The notes under the pieces: generated by a model
Told to the model about the DNA's origin: nothing
What the model saw: the letters and a program-made list of their open reading frames with translations, nothing else
The model's database searches: none
Program-made: the position numbers and the translations under genes
From: Syntrophales bacterium
GTDB lineage: Bacteria; Desulfobacterota; Syntrophia; Syntrophales; UBA2210
Direction: 5' to 3'
Assembly (NCBI GenBank): GCA_028715865.1
Contig: JAQUQY010000109.1
Coordinates: forward strand, 1 to 5,397
Length of the DNA: 5,397 bases
Shown here: piece after piece, positions 1 through 5,397 of the stretch
How positions within the stretch are numbered: position 1 is the stretch's first letter
How the letters are laid out: each line of letters begins with the position of its first letter

Positions 1-672
1 GGCCTGGTGTACGCCCTTTTGCATTCCATGGGGTATGATATCATTTCACTGGAACCCGGAGCGGATGGTTTCGGAGACCGCCACCGTGCGGGGTTGCGCC
101 TGTTGAACATCCTTGGGGTTGACTCCACAGGGTGGATCAAAAGGGGTGTTGAAGACTTCCCCGGGGGGAATCGAGACAGCACCTTTGACCTCATTTTTTC
201 GTACTTTGTTCTTGAACACCTTCGGGACATTGAAGGTGCTTTTCGAGTGATGTCACTAATTATGAAGGAAGACGGCCTTATGATCCACCGATGTCCCAAC
301 TACACAGTTCCTTTTGAACCGCATTACAATATACCCCTCGTACCATTTAAACCCGAGTGGACGTCGTTCTTTTTTCCGCAGCTTCGTAATAAGGGGCTCT
401 GGAAAGGATTGCGCTTCACCACAGTGCGAAGCATACGGAAGCTTTGTGCTTTTTACGGACTGCAACCGTCTTTTCACAGGGGGATGAACGCTTGGGCCTT
501 CGAGCGCGTTCTGACGGACCCTGTTTTTCGCGCGCGCAAGCAGGGCTTTATTACAGCGGCCCGTGTACTTCAAACAACAGGGTTGATTGGAGTCCTCCGC
601 GGTATTCCCGTAATGCTGGATACCCCCATGGAATTTACGGCGATAAAACTTGAGCATTCCCGCTCGTTATAA
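1..672 (+). CDS. Class I SAM-dependent methyltransferase, partial (5' end outside window)
   Basis: The frame is open from base 1, so the gene starts left of the window. The GTG at position 7 is only the first possible start inside it and is probably not the real one. Counting from that GTG, visible parts are the acidic end of strand 2 (LEPG, residues 17-20, with Glu18 the likely ribose-binding acid) and the strand-4 segment DLIFSYFVLEHL (61-72), typical of the Methyltransf_11/23 group. After that comes a C-terminal part with CPNYTVPFEPHYNIP (96-110), a pattern I associate with methyltransferases of polysaccharide clusters. The glycine-rich SAM loop should lie just off the left edge. The C-terminus looks complete, ending at TAA 670-672. 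wecE follows after 21 bases on the same strand, so the two are probably co-transcribed. A role in O- or N-methylating a sugar or lipid-linked glycan is inferred from context; the substrate is unknown. Confidence 0.85.
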   Translation, partial: GLVYALLHSMGYDIISLEPGADGFGDRHRAGLRLLNILGVDSTGWIKRGVEDFPGGNRDSTFDLIFSYFVLEHLRDIEGAFRVMSLIMKEDGLMIHRCPNYTVPFEPHYNIPLVPFKPEWTSFFFPQLRNKGLWKGLRFTTVRSIRKLCAFYGLQPSFHRGMNAWAFERVLTDPVFRARKQGFITAARVLQTTGLIGVLRGIPVMLDTPMEFTAIKLEHSRSL

Positions 673-685
673 AAAAATACCAATT

Positions 686-692
686 AGGGAGG
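686..692 (+). promoter_or_regulatory. Strong Shine-Dalgarno of wecE, with two possible ATG starts
   Basis: AGGGAGG is a near-perfect Shine-Dalgarno, but it ends only 1 base before the ATG at 694 and 4 bases before the adjacent in-frame ATG at 697. The usual gap is about 5-9 bases, so the second ATG, giving a protein one residue shorter, is likely used at least as often. No other start codon fits the known N-terminus of the family (IPFNRP). Confidence 0.6.
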
Positions 693-693
693 A

Positions 694-1842
694 ATGATGA
701 ACGAATTCATCCCCTTTAACAGACCCTTTATTGCCGGCAAGGAACTCTTCTATATCGCTCAAGCCGTTCTCATCAACGGCCGGACTTCCGGGGACGGACC
801 CTTCACCCGCAAATGCCAGACCTGGCTGGAAAAAGTACTTGGAACCCCAAGAGCCCTGTTAACGCACTCATGCACCGCCGCCCTGGAAATGAGCGCTATG
901 CTTTGCCATATCGGCCCCGGAGACGAGGTAATAATGCCGTCATTTACCTTTGTCTCCACGGCCAACGCCTTTGTGCTGAGAGGGGCGGTGCCCGTGTTCG
1001 TGGACATACGGCCGGACACGCTCAATATTGATGAACGTCTTCTGGAAGCAGCCCTGACGCCCCGGACCCGGGCTGTCGTGCCGGTGCACTACGCGGGAAC
1101 GCCCTGTAATATGGACGAAATAGTAACCCTGGCCCGTGAAAATGGCTTGAAGGTAATCGAGGATGCCGCGCAAGGGCATCTTTCGACATACCGGGGCAGT
1201 TACCTGGGAACAATGGGAGACCTGGGATGTCTGAGCTTCCACGAGACCAAGAACATTATCAGCGGCGAAGGCGGGGCCTTGCTCATCAATGATCCTGAAC
1301 TGTATGAACGTGCTGAAATTCTATGGGAAAAGGGAACCAACCGCAAACGGTTCTTCAGGGGCGAGGTGGATAAATACACTTGGGTTGATATTGGTTCCAG
1401 TTACCTGCCCAGTGAGATTATTGCCGCCTTTCTGTATGCTCAGCTTGAAATGGCGGAAAAAATCATTACGGCTCGACGCAGACTGTTCAGTCTTTATATC
1501 GAGGGTCTCAAGGATATGGAAAAAGAGGGATTTTTCCGCCTTCCAGTAATTGCCGATCAAAGTACCTCGAACGGTCATATCATGTATATCATTACAAGAT
1601 CTTTGGGGGAACGATCACGGTTGATCGATTATCTTCGGAAGTTCTCTATTAGGGCTGTTTTCCATTATGTTCCTCTTCACTCGTCGCCCATGGGAAGTAG
1701 GCACTGCCGTTCATCTGGCAAATTGACTCATACCGACCAGATCAGCGAGTGTCTTTTGCGTCTACCCATGTATTATGAAATGAAAGACGATGAAGTGTAT
1801 AGGGTGGTGGAAGCTGTGAAAGCGTTTTACAAAGGTTCCTGA
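694..1842 (+). CDS. wecE: dTDP-4-amino-4,6-dideoxygalactose transaminase (WecE/RffA), DegT/DnrJ/EryC1/StrS family
   Basis: This PLP- and glutamate-dependent enzyme converts dTDP-4-keto-6-deoxy-D-glucose to dTDP-4-amino-4,6-dideoxy-D-galactose (dTDP-Fuc4N) in the cytoplasm. In enterobacteria this feeds enterobacterial common antigen. At 382 residues it has the normal family length and matches remembered E. coli WecE over long stretches: the IPFN start, GDGPFTR (33-39), PGDEVIMPSFTFVSTANAFV (75-94), VPVHYAG (129-135) and KGTNRKRFFRGEVDKYTW (213-230). Lys186 in SFHETKN is the expected Schiff-base lysine. Asp157 and Gln160 in EDAAQG are the expected PLP ring contacts. The late motif FHYVPLHSSP (323-332) is also kept, so nothing essential appears missing. 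It follows the upstream methyltransferase gene by 21 bases, and its end overlaps the convergent sulfotransferase gene. No other wec or rml genes are visible here. A closely related sugar 4-aminotransferase with a different dTDP or UDP substrate remains possible. Confidence 0.9.
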   Translation: MMNEFIPFNRPFIAGKELFYIAQAVLINGRTSGDGPFTRKCQTWLEKVLGTPRALLTHSCTAALEMSAMLCHIGPGDEVIMPSFTFVSTANAFVLRGAVPVFVDIRPDTLNIDERLLEAALTPRTRAVVPVHYAGTPCNMDEIVTLARENGLKVIEDAAQGHLSTYRGSYLGTMGDLGCLSFHETKNIISGEGGALLINDPELYERAEILWEKGTNRKRFFRGEVDKYTWVDIGSSYLPSEIIAAFLYAQLEMAEKIITARRRLFSLYIEGLKDMEKEGFFRLPVIADQSTSNGHIMYIITRSLGERSRLIDYLRKFSIRAVFHYVPLHSSPMGSRHCRSSGKLTHTDQISECLLRLPMYYEMKDDEVYRVVEAVKAFYKGS

Positions 1843-3491
1843 AGACATGCTTCTTTTAAATCCAACCCCGTCAGCTCCTTCAGTTTGATCCTGTCCCTGC
1901 GAAAATAAAGATTCAGCGCGATCCGGGTGAAGAAACCGGGCGATTCCTCTCCTTCAGTGCTGAAAATGATTTCTTTTTTCGGCATAAACTTCCTGTCATT
2001 GACCTGCAGGAACTCGTATATGCCCTTCAGAGTGGCCTCATGATTGTTTCGCAGATCCTCCGTCGGGATGAGCAAAAGCTGTGATGGGTGAAAGAATGTG
2101 AGCCAGCGGGAAATCTGGTGGTTGTAGAGCCCGCGTTCCAGGTAGCAGAACCGGCGTAACGGTTTGCTTTTGGTGAGAAGCAGGTAGTTGTCCCGGTCTC
2201 TCCGGTATTGGAGCCACTCGCGCAGAATGGAATGCCAGAATCCCCGCCGTTCCGTTCCCCGCGCCAGCTCCATGCGGTACTGGGACCAGGCCCGCGCGGC
2301 AGGGTCGCGGAGCAGGCAGATAAGCTTCATGTCCGGGTTGTAGGCATGAACGCGCTGGGGGACGAAGGGAAGAAAAACATAGGCCGGGGTTGCCTCGCCC
2401 GTGAGGCTCCGTCCGGCGGGGTTGGGAAAATGCCGGTGATACAGTTTTGCGATTTCGTGGGAATCTCGATGTTCGGAATATTGCGGGCTGTTGAAAAAAT
2501 GAAGCTCTTTTTTTGAGGGTATACAGATTTCGGGATGTTGGGCAAGGAAATGGGCAAGCGCGGAGGTGCCGCATTTCTGGGCGCCGATGATAAGGAAATT
2601 GACCCGCAAAGATTCTGAGCCTTTGATGGTGGAATTGTGGCGGAGCTTCCGGGAAGGATGAATAATTTTTTCAACTTCCTCCCGAGTATAGAACTGCCAG
2701 GCGGGGCCGGGCGAATCAAGCAGTTTCTTTCCAACTTTTTCATACAGGTCTTCCGGGTAAAGTGGATTTCTGTTTTGTAATGTCAAGGGTTCCCTGAAAA
2801 CCGCCGCTGTGGGGCTGATGCCGGCAAGGCAGGCTCCCCCCGATGTAATAATTGTTTCATATCGAATGATCCGATCAGGGGGAAGAAAGGCGGCAAAACG
2901 GCCGAAGAGCCACTGAAGGATGGTTATCTGGCGTTTGAGAACGTCCTCTTCATCGTCCAGAAGGGCTTTCAATTCAGGGCTGAAGGCTTCCGCTGCGGGA
3001 ATGCGGCCCCGGTTGATGGGAATATCCACTGTTTGCCATGACATGAGCACCGAGAGCGGGTTTCGTACAACCGCCCAGCAGTTAAAGCGCGGGGCTAAAC
3101 CGTCGAGCAGAGCGGCGAAGGCGGCGGTGTGCTTCACGGCAAGTACCATGTTTTCATCCAGGGGTTTGTTAAAAATGATAGGGGTAACCTCGTCCTGAAT
3201 GCTTTTACGAAGCCCACCTGCCCCGGGGTTCGCATTGAAGGGGTTGTCTGGAACCTTGCCGTTGACGTGGCGGCTCGGGGCGGTCCCTTTTTCCAGGAGG
3301 GATCGACGAGTGCCGGCGAAGAATGAATCAATGCGTACACAGATTCCGTCGATGGTTAGTTCCCTCTGAAAATCCATAACGGGCAGAGGTTCATGGAGCG
3401 CAACGGTGTTGACGGCCTTGTTCAAAAGATGGCAGAGCAGGGTGGTGCCGGAACGGGGCAGTCCGGTAATGAGAATATTCTTCGGGTTCAT
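1827..3491 (-). CDS. Tandem (two-domain) PAPS-dependent sulfotransferase
   Basis: The 554-residue protein carries two complete-looking sulfotransferase modules in one uninterrupted frame. Domain 1, roughly residues 4-285, has the PAPS 5'-phosphosulfate loop GLPRSGTT (10-17) and a 3'-phosphate motif in CWAVVRNPLSVLMSW (138-152, Arg143 and Ser147). Domain 2, roughly 297-545, has a different loop, GAQKCGTS (303-310), then KKELHFF (327-333) with Glu329 as likely catalytic base. It continues with GEATPAY (365-371), the 3'-phosphate motif LLRDPAARAWSQY (393-405) and LERGLYNHQISRWL (451-464). That set is typical of the heparan-sulfate-type and bacterial carbohydrate sulfotransferase family. No signal peptide or membrane segment is evident, so action is presumably cytoplasmic. 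The ATG overlaps the stop of the upstream glycosyltransferase gene (ATGA), preceded by GAAGGTAAGG at 3496-3505, which implies translational coupling. Most single-domain homologues are about 250-350 residues. Glycan sulfation is inferred from context; acceptors are unknown. Confidence 0.88.
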   Translation of the reverse strand: MNPKNILITGLPRSGTTLLCHLLNKAVNTVALHEPLPVMDFQRELTIDGICVRIDSFFAGTRRSLLEKGTAPSRHVNGKVPDNPFNANPGAGGLRKSIQDEVTPIIFNKPLDENMVLAVKHTAAFAALLDGLAPRFNCWAVVRNPLSVLMSWQTVDIPINRGRIPAAEAFSPELKALLDDEEDVLKRQITILQWLFGRFAAFLPPDRIIRYETIITSGGACLAGISPTAAVFREPLTLQNRNPLYPEDLYEKVGKKLLDSPGPAWQFYTREEVEKIIHPSRKLRHNSTIKGSESLRVNFLIIGAQKCGTSALAHFLAQHPEICIPSKKELHFFNSPQYSEHRDSHEIAKLYHRHFPNPAGRSLTGEATPAYVFLPFVPQRVHAYNPDMKLICLLRDPAARAWSQYRMELARGTERRGFWHSILREWLQYRRDRDNYLLLTKSKPLRRFCYLERGLYNHQISRWLTFFHPSQLLLIPTEDLRNNHEATLKGIYEFLQVNDRKFMPKKEIIFSTEGEESPGFFTRIALNLYFRRDRIKLKELTGLDLKEACLQEPL

Positions 3492-4516
3492 TGTGCCTTA
3501 CCTTCATTACGGGCCGAATAAAAAGGTATATCCCGGTAAAGCTGGTCAATATTTGACAGAATCCTTAAAAAGGCTTGCTTTTCTTCTTCAAGGGAATGAT
3601 TTTCCGCTGTCTGCCGAGCTGCCTGTTCCATGGCTTGTCGCCTCTGTTCATCCATCGTCATGCTGTCGTTGATGCTTTGCATTATTGCATTCAGATCGTA
3701 GGCGGGTCGAAAGGAGTTGCGGCCGTCAATGCAGAAAGAGCGGTTACCGACACAGTCAGGGCATATGACGGTGCAACCCAGGGCCATAGCTTCCAGGGCT
3801 GGCAGGTAGAACCCTTCCTGGGCAAGGGGCAGTAGGATGACGGTTCGTGCCTCGGCCATGGTGCCGAGGAACTCCCTGCGCGGGAGCTTTTCAGTTATTG
3901 ACAGATGATCGATGCCTTGTAATTGGAGGTGTTGTGAGATATGACGGGCAAGCGGACGGTTTTTCACTCCCATGAGTACCAGGTGGTGACGTCGTCCATC
4001 TGGAGGTGGTGCTAATGGCAGGTCAGACAGGTCGAGTCCGTTTGGAATGGTGAAAAGGGGTCCGTTTACACGGCCTGTTGATTCAATGGCTGAACGGACA
4101 TCGGGGCTTACACAGATACGAACGGCCCTGTGTGAAAGAAATTGATACAAGGGTTTTTCCGGGTCTGCGTGGCGCACACCCTGAATCAGATTAATTACCG
4201 GAAGCGGGAAAAGGGGACGCTGGTTTTCGGCAATAGATTGCCAGTCCATTCCGGCAAGAAAGATGACATCGGCCCGTTCCGGTTTCCAGCAGGCCAGTCG
4301 GTGTCTGGGATCAATTCCGCTGAAAGGACTCATTTCATCCTGAACGTCTTCGGATGTGAAAAAAATCATCGGTGTAAACCCTTCCGATTCAAGCAAATGA
4401 TTGAAATAATGTGAGACCTTGAGGTGGCCACCCTGAAACCGACGATAGTCGCGGTAAAAAAAAACTCTAAGAGGGACGGAATGCCCCGAGCTGTTGTGCC
4501 TTATCGGTTCTGACAT
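3488..4516 (-). CDS. GT-B fold glycosyltransferase (GT4-like, Glycos_transf_1)
   Basis: A 342-residue protein likely to transfer a sugar from a nucleotide donor to a lipid-linked or polymeric acceptor at the inner face of the membrane. The N-terminal domain opens with LRVFFYRDYRRFQGGHLKVS (16-35), whose Gly29-Gly30 loop is typical of retaining GT4 enzymes. The C-terminal domain contains IPNGLD (157-162), HHLVLMGVKNRP (177-188) and the donor-binding EX7E motif, Glu234 to Glu242 in EGFYLPALE, followed by AMALGCTVICPDCVGN. No signal peptide or membrane helix is seen. The length is slightly short for the family but both lobes appear present. The ATG at 4516-4514 is the first start after an in-frame TAG 18 bases upstream, and no Shine-Dalgarno precedes it. 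A run of nine T on the coding strand occurs at codons 18-21. It is the first gene of a two-gene unit with the sulfotransferase. Donor and acceptor sugars are unknown. Confidence 0.87.
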   Translation of the reverse strand: MSEPIRHNSSGHSVPLRVFFYRDYRRFQGGHLKVSHYFNHLLESEGFTPMIFFTSEDVQDEMSPFSGIDPRHRLACWKPERADVIFLAGMDWQSIAENQRPLFPLPVINLIQGVRHADPEKPLYQFLSHRAVRICVSPDVRSAIESTGRVNGPLFTIPNGLDLSDLPLAPPPDGRRHHLVLMGVKNRPLARHISQHLQLQGIDHLSITEKLPRREFLGTMAEARTVILLPLAQEGFYLPALEAMALGCTVICPDCVGNRSFCIDGRNSFRPAYDLNAIMQSINDSMTMDEQRRQAMEQAARQTAENHSLEEEKQAFLRILSNIDQLYRDIPFYSARNEGKAQ

Positions 4517-4523
4517 GTTGTGA

Positions 4524-4552
4524 ATTCTATACTATTGTGCGGGTGTCTTCAA
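4524..4552 (-). promoter_or_regulatory. Candidate sigma70 promoter of the glycosyltransferase/sulfotransferase unit
   Basis: Read on the minus strand: a -35 box TTGAAG at 4552-4547, a 17-base spacer, and a -10 box TAGAAT at 4529-4524 (4/6 and 5/6 matches to consensus). Only 7 bases separate the -10 box from the ATG at 4516, so transcription would begin at or within a base or two of the start codon. That agrees with the missing Shine-Dalgarno but is a prediction only. Confidence 0.4.
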
Positions 4553-4696
4553 ACAAAATACTGCACAGAGTCAGGTTCATGCATTACGACAGACATGACG
4601 ATCTGTTAACGACTTAAGCATTATGTTTCTTGTTCTTTGACAGTTTGATCTTTTTGCCCCTTTTGTCATCCTTTAAATAATTTCGCTAAATTATGC

Positions 4697-4724
4697 TTGA
4701 CACTGTCCGAAATGCCTTTAGAAT
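4697..4724 (+). promoter_or_regulatory. Candidate sigma70 promoter of the right-hand methyltransferase gene
   Basis: A perfect -35 box TTGACA at 4697-4702, a 16-base spacer, and a -10 box TAGAAT at 4719-4724 (5/6). The predicted start is near 4731, which gives a leader of about 205 bases before the ATG at 4936. The -10 hexamer is identical to that of the divergent minus-strand candidate, so both operons may use the same sigma factor. Confidence 0.5.
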
Positions 4725-4730
4725 AGGCAA

Positions 4731-4745
4731 GTTCATTGCGTGAAC
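4731..4745. repeat. Inverted repeat at predicted + strand transcription start
   Basis: GTTCA-TTGCG-TGAAC is a perfect 5-base inverted repeat with a 5-base centre. It lies 6 bases past the -10 box and covers the predicted start. It could be a repressor operator or a small stem-loop at the transcript's 5' end. It is short, so chance is a real possibility. Confidence 0.3.
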
Positions 4746-4877
4746 ATATGGAATGCATTTCTGCAATTGACTCATTTGAATGCACGGGGAAATCGCCGGT
4801 GTAACCCGGGAAGCGGAGCTGTGTCGGGTCCGCGGGAAAATCGATGGATTCGAAGACAGCCTGAGGGTGGGAAAACA

Positions 4878-4917
4878 GCGGCTTTTTTTGGAAAGAAAGC
4901 GCGGCACGGCAAGCCGC
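4878..4917 (+). other. Possible RNA hairpins in the leader, just before the methyltransferase start
   Basis: GCGGCTT at 4878-4884 is complementary to AAGCCGC at 4911-4917 (7 pairs, 26-base loop). The same 3' arm can instead pair with GCGGC at 4901-4905 (5 pairs, 7-base loop), so the two folds exclude each other. A run of seven T (4883-4889) directly follows GCGGC. The structures end 5 bases before the GAGG ribosome site. Any regulatory role is speculation. Confidence 0.25.
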
Positions 4918-4922
4918 ACGAC

Positions 4923-4926
4923 GAGG
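4923..4926 (+). promoter_or_regulatory. Shine-Dalgarno fixing the methyltransferase start
   Basis: GAGG lies 9 bases before the ATG at 4936. An in-frame TGA at 4930-4932 lies between them, so 4936 is the first usable start of this frame. Confidence 0.6.
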
Positions 4927-4935
4927 TGCTGAAAG

Positions 4936-5397
4936 ATGAGAGAGCGTCTGGAGCAGCTGATTGATGATCGAAGAGTCAAGAGAGTCACCAATTTGGTAAG
5001 TCGGTTTCTTGGTGTGCGGAAGGGTGTTGAAAAACCCGGAATTCTGACGGAAATTGAACTGAGGACCGGCAGGCACCGCCAATGGGTGGGCGGTGACTGG
5101 GAGAGAAAGGGTAAAATCCAGATTGACTTTCTCAGGCAGAGGGGACTGATGCCGCACCACAGGCTTCTGGATGTCGGGTGCGGAGTACTGCGGGGCGGAC
5201 TTCATTTCATGGAATATCTCGATTCCGGTAATTATTACGGAATCGAGGCACGGAAGGGGCACATAGAAGCGGGGCGGTGGGAGATCGAACAGGCGCGACT
5301 GGGCCATAAAAATCCTCATCTGCTGGTGAATGACGCCTTCGAGGTGGAGCGGTTCGGAACAACCTTTGACTATGCCATTGCGGTTTCCCTTTTTACC
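4936..5397 (+). CDS. Class I SAM-dependent methyltransferase, partial (3' end outside window)
   Basis: My own translation from the ATG at 4936 stays open to the last base, giving 154 residues. After a basic, probably helical N-terminal part (1-70) it shows a classic SAM-binding motif I, LLDVGCGVLRGG (77-88). An acidic motif II follows in YYGIEAR (100-106, Glu104), then a post-II loop NDAFEVERF (132-140) and strand 4 FDYAIAVSLFT (144-154). The catalytic and C-terminal parts lie beyond the right edge. It is not similar to the methyltransferase at the left edge beyond the fold, so it probably acts on a different acceptor. Position next to polysaccharide genes suggests glycan or glycolipid methylation, but the substrate cannot be named. 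It is transcribed away from the glycosyltransferase gene, probably from the 4697-4724 promoter through a long leader. Confidence 0.88.
   Translation, partial: MRERLEQLIDDRRVKRVTNLVSRFLGVRKGVEKPGILTEIELRTGRHRQWVGGDWERKGKIQIDFLRQRGLMPHHRLLDVGCGVLRGGLHFMEYLDSGNYYGIEARKGHIEAGRWEIEQARLGHKNPHLLVNDAFEVERFGTTFDYAIAVSLFT

Larger units (their letters stand above)
4517..4935. other. Divergent intergenic region of 419 bases
   Basis: This stretch separates the leftward glycosyltransferase/sulfotransferase unit from the rightward methyltransferase gene. The left half, to about 4730, is AT-rich and holds candidate promoters for both strands. The right half is GC-rich and would be the leader of the rightward gene. 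Short repeats include TGCATT 4754-4759 against AATGCA 4779-4784 (inverted), TCATG 4577-4581 against CATGA 4594-4598 (inverted), and the close palindromes GTTAAC 4605-4610 and CTTAAG 4613-4618. No tRNA, known riboswitch signature or ops (GGCGGTAG) element was recognised. Confidence 0.7.

Noticed and set aside
256..657. A 133-codon minus-strand frame inside the left methyltransferase gene.
   Set aside because: It is a shadow of a gene with clear methyltransferase motifs and has no recognisable domain of its own.
1722..1732. An 11-base direct repeat, AATTGACTCAT, shared by wecE (about 1722-1732) and the intergenic region (about 4764-4774).
   Set aside because: The copies lie in unrelated contexts with no flanking similarity, so chance is the simplest explanation.
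1841..1857. GAAG-ACATG-CTTC followed by TTTT, a possible terminator of wecE.
   Set aside because: The stem has only four pairs and two of them are A-T, so it is too weak. The bases are also coding sequence of the sulfotransferase.
2508..2514. Run of seven T (A7 on the coding strand) in the sulfotransferase, beside the KKELHFF motif.
   Set aside because: Lys-Lys codons at a conserved motif explain it. Seven bases is too short to argue for phase variation.
4804..4833. An H-type pseudoknot in the leader from ACCCG/CGGGT and GCGGA/TCCGC.
   Set aside because: The two stems would leave no bases for the loop that must cross the first stem, so they are better seen as alternative hairpins.
4740..4964. 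A 74-codon plus-strand frame starting at GTG in the leader and overlapping the methyltransferase start by 29 bases.
   Set aside because: It has no Shine-Dalgarno and no recognised domain, and its composition is Arg/Gly-rich as expected of non-coding GC-rich DNA. A small upstream ORF cannot be excluded.
4666..5319. A 217-codon open frame on the minus strand.
   Set aside because: Most of it lies antisense to the methyltransferase at 4936-5397, whose plus-strand translation has a clear SAM-binding motif. The minus-strand product has no recognisable motif.

Overview
The window looks like part of a surface-polysaccharide (O-antigen, capsule or exopolysaccharide) gene cluster from a Gram-negative bacterium. 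Base composition is moderate. Coding is dense, and every gene belongs to a glycan assembly or decoration family. The WecE-like aminotransferase closely resembles the enterobacterial enzyme, but the rest of the cluster is not enterobacterial in layout. A lineage such as Desulfobacterota or another environmental proteobacterium is possible; I cannot settle the taxon from sequence alone.

Layout, left to right. (1) Positions 1-672, + strand: the 3' part of a class I SAM-dependent methyltransferase gene that enters from the left edge. (2) Positions 694-1842, + strand: wecE (rffA), 21 bases downstream, encoding a PLP-dependent dTDP-4-amino-4,6-dideoxygalactose transaminase of the DegT/DnrJ/EryC1/StrS family. 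(3) Positions 1827-3491, - strand: a 554-residue protein carrying two different sulfotransferase domains in tandem. Its 3' end overlaps the end of wecE tail to tail by 16 bases. (4) Positions 3488-4516, - strand: a GT-B fold, GT4-like glycosyltransferase, upstream of the sulfotransferase gene and joined to it by an ATGA stop/start overlap. (5) Positions 4517-4935: a 419-base divergent intergenic region with one good candidate promoter per strand, a short inverted repeat at the predicted + strand start, and a leader of about 205 bases. (6) Positions 4936-5397, + strand: the 5' part of a second, unrelated SAM methyltransferase gene that runs off the right edge.

Inferred joint role: WecE supplies an activated amino-dideoxy sugar (dTDP-Fuc4N). 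The glycosyltransferase adds a sugar to a growing glycan. The methyltransferases and the two-headed sulfotransferase add methyl and sulfate groups. The cluster would then make a sulfated, methylated surface glycan that contains an amino-deoxy sugar or an acylated form of it. The most distinctive item is the double sulfotransferase co-translated with a glycosyltransferase. Also worth attention are a nine-base homopolymer early in the glycosyltransferase gene, a possible leaderless start for that same gene, and the long leader before the right-hand methyltransferase. No RNA gene, CRISPR array, insertion sequence or attachment site was seen.
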